64,000 nucleotides of DNA from Epiperipatus broadwayi (GCA_028023455.1 JAQFVV010000280.1:60001-124000), one strand, 5' to 3'; counted from the first letter of the stretch, positions 11,346 through 23,130 are shown. The notes: generated by a model not told the origin, from the letters alone. Translations and numbers: made by a program.

Positions 11346-12205
11346 AAATTCTTCTCTTTGTAATATTTTCTGTTGGAGTTTAAATCCAACCTCTTGTGAA
11401 GCTGCCCTCCCCTTTATTGAATAAGCCATTCCCGCAATTATAGTTTCGCTATATTCTATTCTTAAATGTCGAAAATGTAAAATAAATAAATGTTTTTAAG
11501 TATATTTTGATCACAAAGTATCCTCATTTTAGTGTTGTAAATAAAGTCCATAAATGAAAATATGTATCCAATGCCAAGGGCATTATATTCAAGTCTTATA
11601 ATCAGCGAAACTTTTATTATATTTTTACATGTATTTCTAAATGTATAAACGTCTACCAATCACACAGATAAATTTATTTTTCTACATTGAATAAAATCCT
11701 ATTTGAAATATACGTCAGTATTGTAACCGCCGCACTAAATTGATATCTATTGAAATAAAGTAATTGTAAAAAGATCGTCAAATATTTGTAACCAAAATTA
11801 AAGTTTTAAATGTGTGAAGTTGAATATATATAAAATCTTGAATTTTTGTCAAAATAAATATTTATATATTTTTAAACTTTAATCCAGTGTTCGAATCTTC
11901 TTATTAATATTTATATTTATGTATGCTCGTAACTTATCTCTCGTGGGTTCACTCAACCTCTCATCATCATCAGCAGCTGAGTCTCATACAAAACGATGTA
12001 GCACCGGGCCCGGAAATAATTGATTTATGTAGTATCACCGTATAGTGTTGTCCTCCGTAGTGTTATAGATTTGGGGAATGAGAAAACAGGTTAGAATTCA
12101 TGATTGCTCCTGACCTGTGTATCTCGGGAATGATTGGATTCGGGGTACTTTTGCTTAGATTCTAAATCTTGTTGAATGGACATACATTTTCGTCCGGTAC
12201 AGTAT

Positions 12206-13960
12206 GTGGCTGGATTAATTTGTGATCTATTGTAGACTTTTGTTTCTAGTAGTCATACGATTTGTGGTTTTATGATGCTAATCCATTTAAGCTAGTATAT
12301 TTTTGCTATTGAATTAATGCCTCTGACATTCAGCAGTGCTATTTTAATTTTCATTAACCATGTAGTTGGAATTGGGTTGTATTTTTGTTGTGGTTGCTTT
12401 GGGGCTTTACATTGTCTACTTTCACTGACTTGTTTTATTTCTGTTTGGGTTTGGTCTATTATATTTGCTTTTGTATCATTCTTCTGGTTGGTTTTTATAT
12501 TGAGTGTTTGTGGGTTTTGTGCTTCTTCAGTTTATGATGTTGCTATTAGATGGCTTTCAAATAGATTTGTGATTGTTTCCATTGGACTTGAGTCTTCATT
12601 TATATTATCAATGATTGGTAGATTAGGGCTATCATTATCTATCTTTATTTTTTGTTAGCTTTTTTCTGGTATGTCTCCCAGGTTTTCTTTTGCTTTCTGG
12701 TTGGATTGGATTTGTCAGTTGCATTATTATGCCAGGGCTGCCATAATTTCTGTGGTTGTTTTGCTAATAATTGTATGTTGTGTGCTTCTATCTGTTCTGT
12801 AGTCATATTCTGGCATATATACATTTGATTTACTTGAATTATCTTTTGTTTGACCTCTGTTTTCTTTTTGATCATGTTGCTTGGTTTGGAGTTTTGTTGT
12901 TATTTCTATGAACAAACCTATAAGGTCTAAGCTTGGTATCTCTCCTTTTTTGTTGTTATTATTTCTCTGTGGTTTGTGCATTGATATTCTTAGCAATATC
13001 TATTTCTTCTTCTGTTTGCATGTTAGTGTTGAAATTTTGTTGTTTTTGTATGCATGTGTTTTGATTTTAGCTAGGTTCTGGTGGTTTGGACATTTCTTTG
13101 TTAACATGAATAACACTATGGTTTCATACCTCTAATATATAGAGTGAGCATTGCTTTCTGATCCAGGATTTGTGAAGATATATTATCTGGATCAGTATCT
13201 GCATGTAGTTTTATTCTGAACCCAGGTTCCTTGCAACTGGTACTGGTGTGTCTTTCTGGTTTACTGTATTTAATATAATGACCTTGCAAAATGGTTCCAT
13301 CATTTTTTGAAAGTCTTGCTCTGTGTATCCAGGTAGATGTTTTTATTTATTCCTGAAATAGTATTATGATAATTCTGGTCTATAGTAATCAGTGTGAAGT
13401 TACCCATGATTTGACTTGTCTTTCAAATCTCTCCATTTGTGTGATTTCATAAAATTTCATTATTAGGTACCAGTCATTGAGATGTTCTGCAATTTGTTGT
13501 ATGATGTCCCAGAATCCATTTACTATTATTGCCTTATATATAGTGAAATGTTGCTGTCTGTTGCTGACAATATGATGAACATGGATGAAAAATTTTTTTG
13601 AATATTATAAAGAGATGTTGTGGTATTAATTTATTGAATAATTCAGTTGTGATTTTCATTTTTCTTCATTCCAGACAATTTCTGGTGGATTTTTGACTTA
13701 AATGTTTTTCAATTTCTAAGTCACCTATGTCACTACTGGTTAGTTTTTTATCTCTAGAAATGATCTTTTAAAAAGTAATTGCATTGTTGTTGTTTTATTT
13801 ATTTGCTGATATTTGAATTAAATTGATATTCCGATTTTTTTTGTTAGGATAAATAAATTTTTTTTTTCCTTTTCCGTTGACCATGTCTGCAAATGTTGAC
13901 TTAGTTTTTTTCTTTTTTGAGGCTTTCATTGGTGTTTTTGCTGCTGTTAATTAGGTTCAT
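12206..13960 (-). pseudogene. LINE A ORF1 and first ~50 codons of ORF2, decayed
   Basis: ORF2 starts at the ATG at 12354-12352 (minus): MKIKIALLNVRGINSI, parallel to MKIKIGSLNIRGL in copy B. It has a TAG and a TGA within the first 50 codons and runs to ...NPATY, where the insertion interrupts. Upstream, 12.4-13.95 kb is a broken ORF1 with the conserved mid-domain (words resembling FDHH, NPGS) and a Lys/Gln/Asn-rich tail. No intact zinc knuckle is visible. Plus-strand hydrophobic frames here are shadows. Confidence 0.7.
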
Positions 13961-14167
13961 ATGACCTTTGAGCCTACACACTTGCATTGTTAATGTGCTA
14001 ATGTTGATTTTTAATTTAAAAAATTATCAATTAAATTTTGCTTACTTTTGTGTTAGTTGATATCAATTAAATTAATATTACAATTTTTGATGTTATATAT
14101 ATTTTTCATTTTGTTTCTGATAGTTGTTATTAGATTCTTAATGGTTTAAATCTAGAGTGTTCTCTTC

Positions 14168-14239
14168 TATTATTATTATTATTATCATCATCATCATCAT
14201 CATCATTATTATTATTATTATTATTATGTGTGTGTGTGT
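14168..14239 (-). repeat. Compound tail of LINE B
   Basis: On the minus strand AATAAAG (near 14258-14252) is followed by (AC)n, then ATA, ATG and again ATA trinucleotides. It separates LINE B from the 5' end of LINE A. Confidence 0.7.
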
Positions 14240-14585
14240 TTCAAAGCAAAACTTTATTGAGTCTAAAAAGTTACAGAGTCACATCTAGTACTATATTGAT
14301 TTGTCACAAATGCAAAACAAATTACAACAACTTTCAGTATATAAGTCTTTATCATTTCTGCATATTTTCTTTCTTGTTTTTAAATTTGGTCCTCTATTTA
14401 GTTCAGTTTATGCTTGCATCGCTTTGAAGTTGGAAAAAATGCTGATGTTGAAAATGTCATCATCTATCATATTGGACTTTATATTTTATAGACTGGATCT
14501 TTGTTTCAAGTGTGACCACCATGTGGCTGCAAACACATCTGGTTGAGCTAGGATGCTGTCTCTTTTTCTGAACAGTTCTAGTTTA

Positions 14586-17500
14586 TTAAAAATGTTGCTG
14601 GGTAGCGTCGAGGGTTATTAGCAAGTGTAAAAGTGCATCTGGTACACCAGTAGGCATAAAGGCTATATGTTGCTGCACAAATAGCAGGGATGTTGCCTGT
14701 TTTAAATTTATTATTTCATCAATTGAAATGATAGCCTTTCTGTATGTGGTAAACATTGTGCGACGTATTGTTTCTAGAGCACTGCAGGAATGAAGAAAAT
14801 GATCTTGTGTCTCTTCTCTATGACATAGCCTACACATGGGGTCTATATTTGTATAGAATCTACAAAATCTAAGGAAATGTGTTGTGGGTAGAGCATTAAG
14901 CTTAAGTAGAAAATCAAATAATTTTGGTTCTAATGACCATTTTCTGAATTTTTGGAGTAGTTGCCTGTTGTCGATCCCAAGAACTGATGAATGTAGATTA
15001 GGTGTCTGGTTTGGGTATAGTATATTGTAAATGTCCCAGTATGTATACTTGTTGTCATTATTGAGTGATATTTTGTTGTATATTAGCTTGAGTTCTTCAA
15101 TCAGGGTGGATAGATATCCATATGAAGGGGGTGGTCTGTCTGTGGGTATTATATTGATTACACACTCCAGGTTTGGAAATCTTTTTATGGTTGCTATTAT
15201 TAGATTTACTAATTTCTGTGTGTAAAAAAATTGATTGTATGGAGTCCAAGTCCATTGCTATGTGGTGGTCTGCTCAGATTTTTTAAAGAGATTGCCACTG
15301 TCTTTCTTTTCCATATTAGTTTGTTACAAATTGATGAGATTTTAGATATGAATGTTTTTGCAAATTTGATTATAGGTGTGTTGTAGGTAATTTTTGTAAT
15401 TATAAGTTGATTAAATAGTGCTGCCTTTGCATATATTGACAAGTATGACTTTTCAAGTGAAGCTGTGATTTTTTCAGCATCTTTTTTTAATTTATTTTGA
15501 ATTTTTTGCCTCATTCCATTGGTTCCAAGGTAGAATGGGAAACCAAGGAAAGCAAATGGTTTACCATTAAACATCTCTGTACAGTGCTTGCCTGTGTATA
15601 TTGATCATGCAGCAGTTTTATTTGTGTTAATTTTTAAATTAAAATTTGAGGTATAATTCTTGATTATCTCTTGTAATATGGGGAGGTTCTTTTTAGAGGG
15701 TAGGAAAATGGTTACATCATCCATATAGGCTATGCATGATATATTTAAAGCAGTGTTTGGTATTTGAATGCCTTTTATTTTTTTTTGTATCTCTATTAAT
15801 AGAGGATTTATATATATTGTAAATAGGAAGGCACTGAGGGGGGATCCTTGTGGGATGGATTTACTTGGTCTGAAGGCTGGTGAATTTTTCCCATTCAATG
15901 TGATGTGAATTTCATGGCTGAGTAGCAGATTGGCTATTATATATAGTAGGGATGGAGGTATTGTTGTTTTTTTCAGCACATCTAATAATTTGGCTATAGG
16001 CACTGAGTCGAATGCTACCTCAATGTCTAGTTGAACTATAATTGGTGCATGTTTCTTTCTTTTTTTTACTACTTCAATTATTGTTTTGTACATTAAGGCA
16101 TCCTGGCCAATGGATGATCCTTTTTTGGCATATTGTGCTGATGATAACACAGGGAGTATGTGTTGTTCTATTTTCTCCTTTATTACTCTTTCAAGAATTT
16201 TTATTCCTAAAGGTCCCATTGAAATTGGTCATAGATTAGATAAAGATGATATTGCTGTTGGTTTTTTGTTAAATGGAATCATTGCAATTGGGTATAGACT
16301 TTGTATCTTACAAATTTTTTGGGATATGTAATTGGATAGATCGCACAGGTATTTGGCTGTGAAGTGACTAAGATGTTTGAACACAAATTTTGGAATTCCT
16401 TGTGGGTGACATGTGTTTGTTATTGTTGCAAGTTGAAATACAATGTCAGTTGTTTTTATTGGTGTGTTTGTTTCAGGGTCTCCAAATATGTCTTCATTTA
16501 GTATGTACACTCTTTGTTTTTGCAGTTTTTTTAAAGTGTTGTTATATTGGGTTTATCATGTTATGTCCAGCTGTTATAGAGCCATCTATTTTCAAGTGCC
16601 ATAGGCACTCTGACTGTGGATGGGTATCCCAGTGCCCACCATATGTATGCTCTGGTCCAAGTGTATTGTTGTGTAAGGTATTTTTTTTTATTGCTGCATA
16701 TTGCTTTAGTGTGTTGCATGTATTGTTGTACATTTCTGTAAGTTTTTTTAATTTGTGTTTGATCATCTGTAGTTGGTCTGGAAATGGTTATTGATGTTGA
16801 AAGAAAGTATATTGGTGAATGCTGGATTGAGTGTCATGTTTTGAAGTTTTTGGAGCATTATATATGTTTCTGAATATAGGAATTTAGTTGTTTGTGCTGG
16901 AAGAAGTATTCGCATAGTCTTTTGAAGGGCTATTGTTGTATTCTGTATTTTTGTTAGGTCGAGGGTGATGAACTGGGCAGCATGATCTGAGATTATAGAT
17001 GGATAGAGTTCAAGATTAAAATAATGATGTAACATTGGTGAATAGAAACACAAATCAATAAGTGACTTATATCTATTGTTATTAAAAGATATTGAGTTTG
17101 ATGGGAGAAAACCTTCAGCACTCATAAGTGGGATTGTTATTTGATGGATTCATTTGGTGACAAAAGTTTGGTAGGTCATGTTGAAATCTCCCAGGAGTAT
17201 TATGGGATTTGGTCTTGCTGTAAGCATTGAATTTATTGTTGCTATTATTCTGGAGATGATGACAGGGCCTGGTGGTATATAGACAAATACTAGGTTAAGC
17301 ATGATATTTTTATGATGGAGTGTTATTATGATAAGATTAGAATCAATATATATAATTTTAAAAGAATCAAAAGGGCAGTTGTGGGATATAATTATACCTG
17401 TGCCACCTGATAGTGATGATGATTGCCTTGAGCAGGCACAAAACCCTTGGCTGACTAAATATTTTGAAGGATCAATTTGAGAGCCACTGTATATTTTTGT

Positions 17501-17605
17501 ATCCAATAGCCCTAGTATGTGTGGTTGTGTTGTATGTAATCATTTTTTGATTTCTTTGATGGCATTTAAGCCTCTAATGTTTAGAGATCCAATTTTTATC
17601 TTCAT
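14586..17605 (-). pseudogene. LINE B ORF2, endonuclease/reverse transcriptase
   Basis: ATG at 17605-17603, TAA at 14588-14586. Order: APE endonuclease (LLDTK, SGGTGIIIS, LLGDFN, SLIDLCFYSP, ISDH); reverse transcriptase with AQYAKKGSS, AFDSV, PQGSPLSA and YMDDV (about 15.72 kb); thumb with FLGFPFYLG; and C-terminal knuckle CRLCHREETQDHF...C. Broken by frameshifts (about 16.75 kb, a T-run near 15.22 kb), a TAA near 16.54 kb, and four in-frame TGA codons near 17.55, 17.15, 16.23 and 15.61 kb. Domain order and length (~1,000 codons) match copies E and F. Confidence 0.9.
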
Positions 17606-17703
17606 GTTACAGGATAATTTTATAACAGGGTATTGATTTTTATTGAATTTTTAATTTTTGTTTATATTGCAGTAGATGGATGCTGATACATATTTAAGAC
17701 TTT

Positions 17704-19255
17704 TTAGGGCTTATTATCAGTTTTCTTTTCATTTAATATTGGTTCAGACTCTATAGAGGCAATTTGGGTTGAAACTGAACAGTTGTCCATTTGTTGTTGG
17801 CTTAAATCAATTTTTATTTCATCATTTTCTAGGTAGTATATGTCTGATGAGTTGTGCTTTTGGTCTGTTTTTTTTGCCTTTTTGGATTCATGATTTTTAG
17901 GTGGTCTACCTGGCTTTCTTTTTTCCTCTGGTGTATTCTCTTGAATGGGTGAAAGAGGGGGTTCTATTGCATCCATTATGTTTGATGCAGTATTGTTTAT
18001 TATGGTAGTTTGTTTTATTATTGGTGTCTTTATATTATCTAGATTTATATTTTCTTTATATAGCTGTGTGTTTATTTTCTGTTTGTTGATTTTTTACTTA
18101 GTACATCTTTTGTTTTATTGAGATGCTGATCCTGTGATGTAATTGCTGCATTTTGTATTGTGGTTTCTTGAGAGTTATTTTCATTTGAATCTTGGGTGTC
18201 TGGGATTGGCAATTCTGCTCCGTTATTATTTTTGTTTATGGGTATTTGAACCTGTTTTTTTTCTGGTTTCTATTATTGGGTTGTCAATGGTTGTAGTGTT
18301 ATTAGAAATTTTATTTTCATCATCAGTGGGTTGTTCTGGGGAGAGGATTTTGGTTTGTTCACAGTGATTGCCTTTTGTGTTATCGCACTGAGTTTCTAGG
18401 TAGCGTCTCTGTCCACAGCCAAAACAATGTGGCTTTAAACTTCTTATGTGAAGAGAGAGTGTTGCTTCTTGATCTGTAATTTGTGTTGGGATCATGGCAG
18501 CATCTACATTTTTATGGAGTTTTATTTTAAATTCAAAACAATTACTACATATTGGTATAGGTGTGTCTTTTAAATATATTGGCTGTAGGGCAATTACTTT
18601 TCCAAACGGGTTTATCATTTTTTGAAAATCTTGTAAGTTGTATTTAAGATAAGTATTTTTTAGCACTCCAGTAATAATATTTTTCTGGTTTTCATCTATA
18701 ATTATGAGTGGATAATTATCGGGTGCTAAAATAGTGGATTGAAAATGTTCTTTTTGCTGCTGAGTATAAAAATCAATGATTATACATCGCGAATTTGGAT
18801 GGTCTGCAATACAAGAGATTGTTTGCCATAGTGCATTTTGCATAATTGCTTCATATAATAAAGCTTTTGGGAAATGATATAATGAGCATTGATTATTGGT
18901 TACTGCAAGTACTAGCGATGTTGGTGAAAAAAACCTGCGAAATGTTTCAAATAACATATGAGGCAATGTATTGTTGAAATGGTCTGTCACATTTTCAAGT
19001 GTTTCTTTTGTACAGATTGCTGCTGGGGGTTGATGTTCTTCTTGAGTGGGGGTTGATGTTCTTCTTGAGTGTATAATCAAGATTTTTTATATTATTTGTA
19101 TTTGTTCTTCGGAAACATGGTATTTGGGTTGGTGCTGTAATATTGCTGTTACTTTTAAGTATTTTTGCATACGAAATAGGCAGTGTTAAAACTAACGATG
19201 TTATTAATTTCGTATTTGTGCTTAACTTGCTCACGCTTGACTGGGCAGTAGCCAT
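17704..19255 (-). pseudogene. LINE B ORF1, nucleic-acid-binding protein with AT-hook-like motif
   Basis: Starts MATAQSSVSKL at 19255. The central domain aligns with copy F ORF1 (FRRFFSPTSLVLAVTNNQCS against FTNYYSDKSLILAIKNQQCA). The CCHC knuckle reads CFGCGQRRYLETQC, with the His position changed to Tyr. The tail contains KRKPGRPPK, an AT-hook core. A 23-bp direct duplication at about 19.02-19.07 kb shifts the frame near the N-terminus and there are further breaks downstream. In the family, ORF1 binds element RNA in the RNP; an AT-hook would add DNA binding. Confidence 0.75.
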
Positions 19256-19341
19256 GATTTATTATTCTGACTCAAGTCAGTTTTTTTTAAAAAAAAGATA
19301 TGAATACACACCGATATTGTTTTAAAAATATTCTATTAATC

Positions 19342-19373
19342 TATTACTACTACTATTACTGCTGCTGCTGCTG

Positions 19374-19424
<51 letters not shown>
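19342..19424 (-). repeat. (GTA)n(GCA)n tail of LINE C
   Basis: Minus strand: TTGAATAAA is followed directly by about 18 GTA units, five GCA units and a few more mixed units. The poly(A)-like hexamer is adjacent to the tail, as expected for a LINE 3' end that uses a microsatellite instead of poly(A). Confidence 0.85.
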
Positions 19425-19628
19425 TATTCAACAAAGTATAAAAAATTTCATCAGTTATTTTTTATACATAGTATTAGATTAAATTTACAAATAAGAATGT
19501 TTTATAAAGAGTTAAAAGTTCACAATTATTCTGAGCTGGTTTGTACTTGTCATATTGCAGTGATGACAAGTGACATTCTTTTATTTTGTTTATCATTTTG
19601 GATTTCTTAATCTTGAGTGATTTCATCA

Positions 19629-20700
19629 TTAAAGGCTTGAAGGTAATTGCAATTGAGACCAGGTGTCAGTGAAGGTTTTTTGATTTGTTAATCTTTTGTC
19701 TCTTTGACATTTTTTATCCAGTTCAGTTTTGAATGTGTTTGGGTGCCTTCTTGGATTATTGTTGTATAAGAATTTATAACTTATGTACCATAGGGCATAT
19801 AGGATGAATATGCTAATCATGATGTCAGTTGAGACTTTTTTTTTGAATGATTCAAATAGGCTATTAATCTTTATTTTTTTATTTTTGAAGAATATATATA
19901 TTATTGACCAAAGTTTACCAAGTCCTTGCCAAGAAAAAAAGTGTTCCTATATTTTTGAGTCTTTGTGACAAAGGATCCATAGTTGTCCTACATTTTGGCA
20001 GTTTCTTTTATATCTTAGGAATTGTTGTGTAGGAAGTGAATTAAGGTTAATTTTTAGAAAAAATTCTAATATTTCAGTTCATGTCCAGAATTTGAATTTA
20101 TAGCAAAGTTTTTTGTTGGTGATATTGAGCATAATTTTATCATTCTCTTGTAGAGGGTGTAGAAGTGAATGGATTTTTTAATATTTGAATTTGTTTTGTG
20201 ATGATTTGAAAACCAAGTTTTCTATAGACAACAATGGAATGAGTAATGTTTTAAAGTATCCTTGAATTGGAGGTGGTTTATCTGTGGGAATGATTTTACA
20301 GACTGTTTATAAATATGGGAATTTTTTGCACATTGAGAGATTATGTTAATTATTTTTTGGTTTCAAAATCTTAGAATTGTGAAACTCTATCCCATTTTAT
20401 GAGAGTGAATTTTTGTGATGCCTTATGGATATCAAGATTACTTTTTTTTAATCCCACAGAAGTTTCCTGCAAAGTGAGTCTATTTGATTAATAGAAGCTT
20501 TGGTATATAATATTGTTGGAGTACAGTATGTAATTTTTGTCATGATCAACATGTTAAAAAGTGATATCTTAGCATAAAATGAGAAGTATGATTTTGTTAA
20601 TGAATTGACTATACTTTCTGTTTTGCTTTTGAGTGCATTTTGTATAATTGGTGCATGTTGCAGGTTGTACTGGAATCCAAGAATGCATTAGTTTTGCCTT
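19629..20700 (-). pseudogene. LINE C ORF2, C-terminal fragment
   Basis: Aligns with the thumb and C-terminal third of copies E and F: words such as LSLFNMLIM and ITY, and the end ALWYIS...DTWSQ, which matches SIWIVR...DTWS in copy F. Ends in TAA at 19631-19629. Several frame breaks. The C-terminal zinc knuckle is not clearly preserved. Confidence 0.7.
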
Positions 20701-20984
20701 TAAAATGATTTTTTAATAATAATAATTATTATTATTTTTTCATGTATACATATATAATGGAGGATGGGCACACCCATCTCAGGAGTAATAATAGTTGATT
20801 TATTTATGAAATATGTAGAAATCTATGCTTTACAGTTAACAAGTTTAAAACCTCTTGTATGATTTTTTTACACATAAGCAATATATATTATAAAATTAAA
20901 TTTACAATGGAAATGAAAATTGATGGGAAACTATTTTTTTATGTACTTGTCACCAAAGAAACGGAATATTTTTTTATCTTTTTC

Positions 20985-21625
20985 AATTTTTGAAATTTAT
21001 ACATAGTGACAGATATCTACAATTTTCAGTACATCATCATCTAGTTAATTTTTTTTCTGCTGCAAACTCTTTTCACTAGAGCAATTATCCTTCTTTCAGA
21101 TAAATCAAATCTGGAAGATTAAATAAACAATATAAGCAATATCTTATTGGCTAATGGTTATAATAATAAAATAATACACTGATTCTTAATTCAAACCTAA
21201 TTTTAAAACATTACAATATAAAGATAGCTTATACTTCTTATCAAAAAATTAATAACATTCTACCCAAGCCTAAAAACTAAATTCATCTTGAAGATCATGG
21301 AGTTTATGAAATTTCATGTAGCATTTGTAAAGCTTCATATGTAAGTATGAGCAATCGTCACATCAGTGCTAGAAGAGATTAATGTGTTAATGCAGTTAAG
21401 AAACACTCATCATAAGCAGCACTATTTTTTCAAGTCAAAGATACAGATCATAGTAATGAATTTTCTAACACAAGGATACTATCCACATGTGATGCTCTCC
21501 AACAATGTCAGATCAGAGAAGCAATTGAGATCATTAAAAAGCCAGATTGTGTCAATGAACATTATGGCACATGCAAATTATCTTCTATTTGAATTGGTTT
21601 TTTAAAAACTCGTTAATCTAAATAA
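20985..21625 (+). pseudogene. Penelope-like element relic: RT C-terminus plus GIY-YIG
   Basis: The plus strand reads HSDRYLQFSVHHHLV (20.99-21.04 kb), the usual TxRYLxxxSxHH region near the end of Penelope reverse transcriptases. LQTLFTRAIILLSD and ILLANGY follow after a frame change. Then comes a GIY-YIG nuclease start, GVYEISCSICKASYVSMSNRHISAR (about 21.30-21.38 kb), and the trailing REAIEIIKKP...LSSI. A TGA stands where a Trp is usual (near 21.59 kb), and two TAA codons and frameshifts break the rest. The upstream RT core is missing or unrecognisable. Confidence 0.75.
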
Positions 21626-22594
21626 TTTTTGATGTTTATTATTTCCGTTTTCTATTAATAGAATGTTTATCATTATTATGTTAATGTTTACACCACCTTT
21701 ACAACTAATTTCATAATATTCATTACTCAGTTGATGACCAGTGTGGTTTGACTGAAACATTTGTGTATATATTTTTACTACAGTTAATTATACACAAATA
21801 TACCTAGATAACATTTGTATATATTAATAATAACAAAGATATTTTATTTACATTAGATAAATTTATACATAGATATAAGAAGAAAAATATTGAAGAAAAA
21901 ACATGGATTTCATTACCATATAAAAATAATAGTATGTATATGCAGATTATATCATTAGTTTCTCTTCTTTTTAATGTTGCATTTAATGTTGTAACCAAAT
22001 ACTGATAGATTAATTATTAATAAAAAAATTGGTATGAGCTATTGTTTTTTGTTGGTATATTGAAAATATTATTCCAGAATAATTTGATTATTATATTTAT
22101 TTTCTGAATCTACATATTAATAATTGTATATAATTAAATCTGTGGGATTCAGTCCCTTGTATGTTGTTAGTAATTTATATATATAAAAGTATGGCTTTTT
22201 TAATAGTTTCATCATTCTTTTTTTTCAATAGTATCAGACATTTCTAATTTAAGAATTAAAAGTCACCACATGAATGTATGAGAGAGGGGAGGGCTGATAA
22301 TTTCCAAAATCTTACTGATGAGATGCATATTTCATGATGAAATACTATGTAGTGAGAAATGGTTGAGGATGACTAGATATTTTTATTAATTTATTCATTC
22401 GTGTAATTAAATTAAGTAACAATTGCATATGTAAATATATGCGTGTACACATAGAATAATTTTTAAAAACCATTAGAAAAAAAAAAATAAAAAATAAAAG
22501 AAAAACTTTTTAAAATGTCATATACAGTATATAAAATTATTATAAATTGTAAATATACCTATAGATATACATTTATAAACATTCATTTTGAATA
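21626..22594. other. AT-rich DNA, no gene seen
   Basis: No element terminus or coding frame recognised. A 64-codon minus frame at 21.8-22.0 kb is compositional. Confidence 0.45.
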
Positions 22595-23130
22595 TATAAA
22601 TCACAACCTAATACTATGGACTCTGTATAAACCAAAGAAACATTAAAATAATGTAAAACACTATTGTTAAATGTTTTCAACTCATTTCAGTTCTTATCAA
22701 GGCTGTATAAAAATCGTTATACTCTATAAAGCAATATTATATCGGCCAGGAACAATTAATCGGAAAACTGGTTGACTTTGCATTAATATAAGCCAGAACA
22801 ATTTTATCTAGTTTATTCAACTTTCTATATTCATCAAAGTATTATGAGTCATGTATGTTGCCCATGAGAGTTTAGTGTATTAATGTCATATGCTATAAAA
22901 AAATTATTCTGGTGTTACGAACGCAAAGTTAACCAGTATTCAGATTAGTATTATTCCTGGCTGAAATAATGAAATAATCGAGTTTATTGCTAATAGAATA
23001 TAGCAATTTTTATGCAGCCTTGATAAGAACTCAAACAAGTTGAAAGTGCTTGGCAATCGTGTTCTATATTATTTTAATGTTTCTCTACCTTATACAATAG
23101 TCCTATTATTAGATTGTGAATATATAATTA
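22595..23130. repeat. Imperfect palindrome P5, arms of ~200 bp
   Basis: Left arm about 22607-22810, right arm about 22905-23125. Mirrored blocks include gaaacattaaaataatgta / attattttaatgtttc, ttcttatcaaggctgtataaaaat / atttttatgcagccttgataagaa and actggttgactttgc / gcaaagttaaccagt. Arms differ at perhaps one base in six. Spacer ~95 bp, no ORF. Unknown family. Confidence 0.8.

Larger units (their letters stand above)
8347..12201. mobile_element. 3.86-kb insertion in LINE A with 4-bp target duplication
   Basis: The sequence GTAT occurs at 8343-8346 and again at 12202-12205; everything between is foreign to the LINE. The insert begins TGTAGTAGTCG and ends CGTCCGGTACA, so the termini read TGTA...TACA. 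A hairpin CGATCTT/AAGATCG lies just inside the left end and a ccgggcccgg palindrome near 12.01 kb inside the right. I found no direct LTR pair, no long terminal inverted repeat and no transposase or integrase frame. TGT...ACA ends with a 4-bp duplication are known for Ginger-type DNA transposons and some LTR elements, and this could be a non-autonomous member of either. The boundaries are strong; the class is open. Confidence 0.75.
5036..14160 (-). mobile_element. LINE copy A, interrupted by a 3.86-kb insertion
   Basis: A two-ORF non-LTR retrotransposon read on the minus strand from about 14.1 kb to its trinucleotide tail at 5.04 kb. ORF1 and the first ~50 codons of ORF2 lie at 12206-13960 and the rest of ORF2 at 5220-8346. 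The two parts were first one reading frame: removing 8347-12201 and one GTAT copy restores a continuous endonuclease frame that aligns with copy B. The exact 5' end is unclear; it lies between 13.96 kb and the tail of copy B at 14.17 kb. Confidence 0.8.
14168..19310 (-). mobile_element. LINE copy B, near full length
   Basis: Minus-strand element of about 5.1 kb with ORF1, ORF2, a short 3' UTR with AATAAA, and a microsatellite tail. Its 5' end lies next to the GTA/GCA tail of copy C and its tail next to the 5' end of copy A, giving a head-to-tail array C-B-A. I could not identify a target-site duplication because both flanks are repeats. Confidence 0.85.
19342..20700 (-). mobile_element. LINE copy C, 5'-truncated
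   Basis: Only the reverse-transcriptase thumb, C-terminal region, 3' UTR and tail remain. The 5' truncation point is near 20.70 kb at a (TAA)n patch. Confidence 0.8.

Noticed and set aside
8347-12201. Direct LTR pair in the insertion
   Set aside because: The first ~150 bp after TGTAGTAGTCG and the last ~300 bp before CGGTACA do not match each other in direct orientation.
12317-13135. Hydrophobic plus-strand frames as membrane proteins
   Set aside because: They are the complement of the Lys/Gln/Asn-rich LINE A ORF1, which reads as strings of Phe, Val, Leu and Cys.
19300-19482. Poly-Tyr open frame
   Set aside because: Translation of the (TAC)n microsatellite tail of LINE C.
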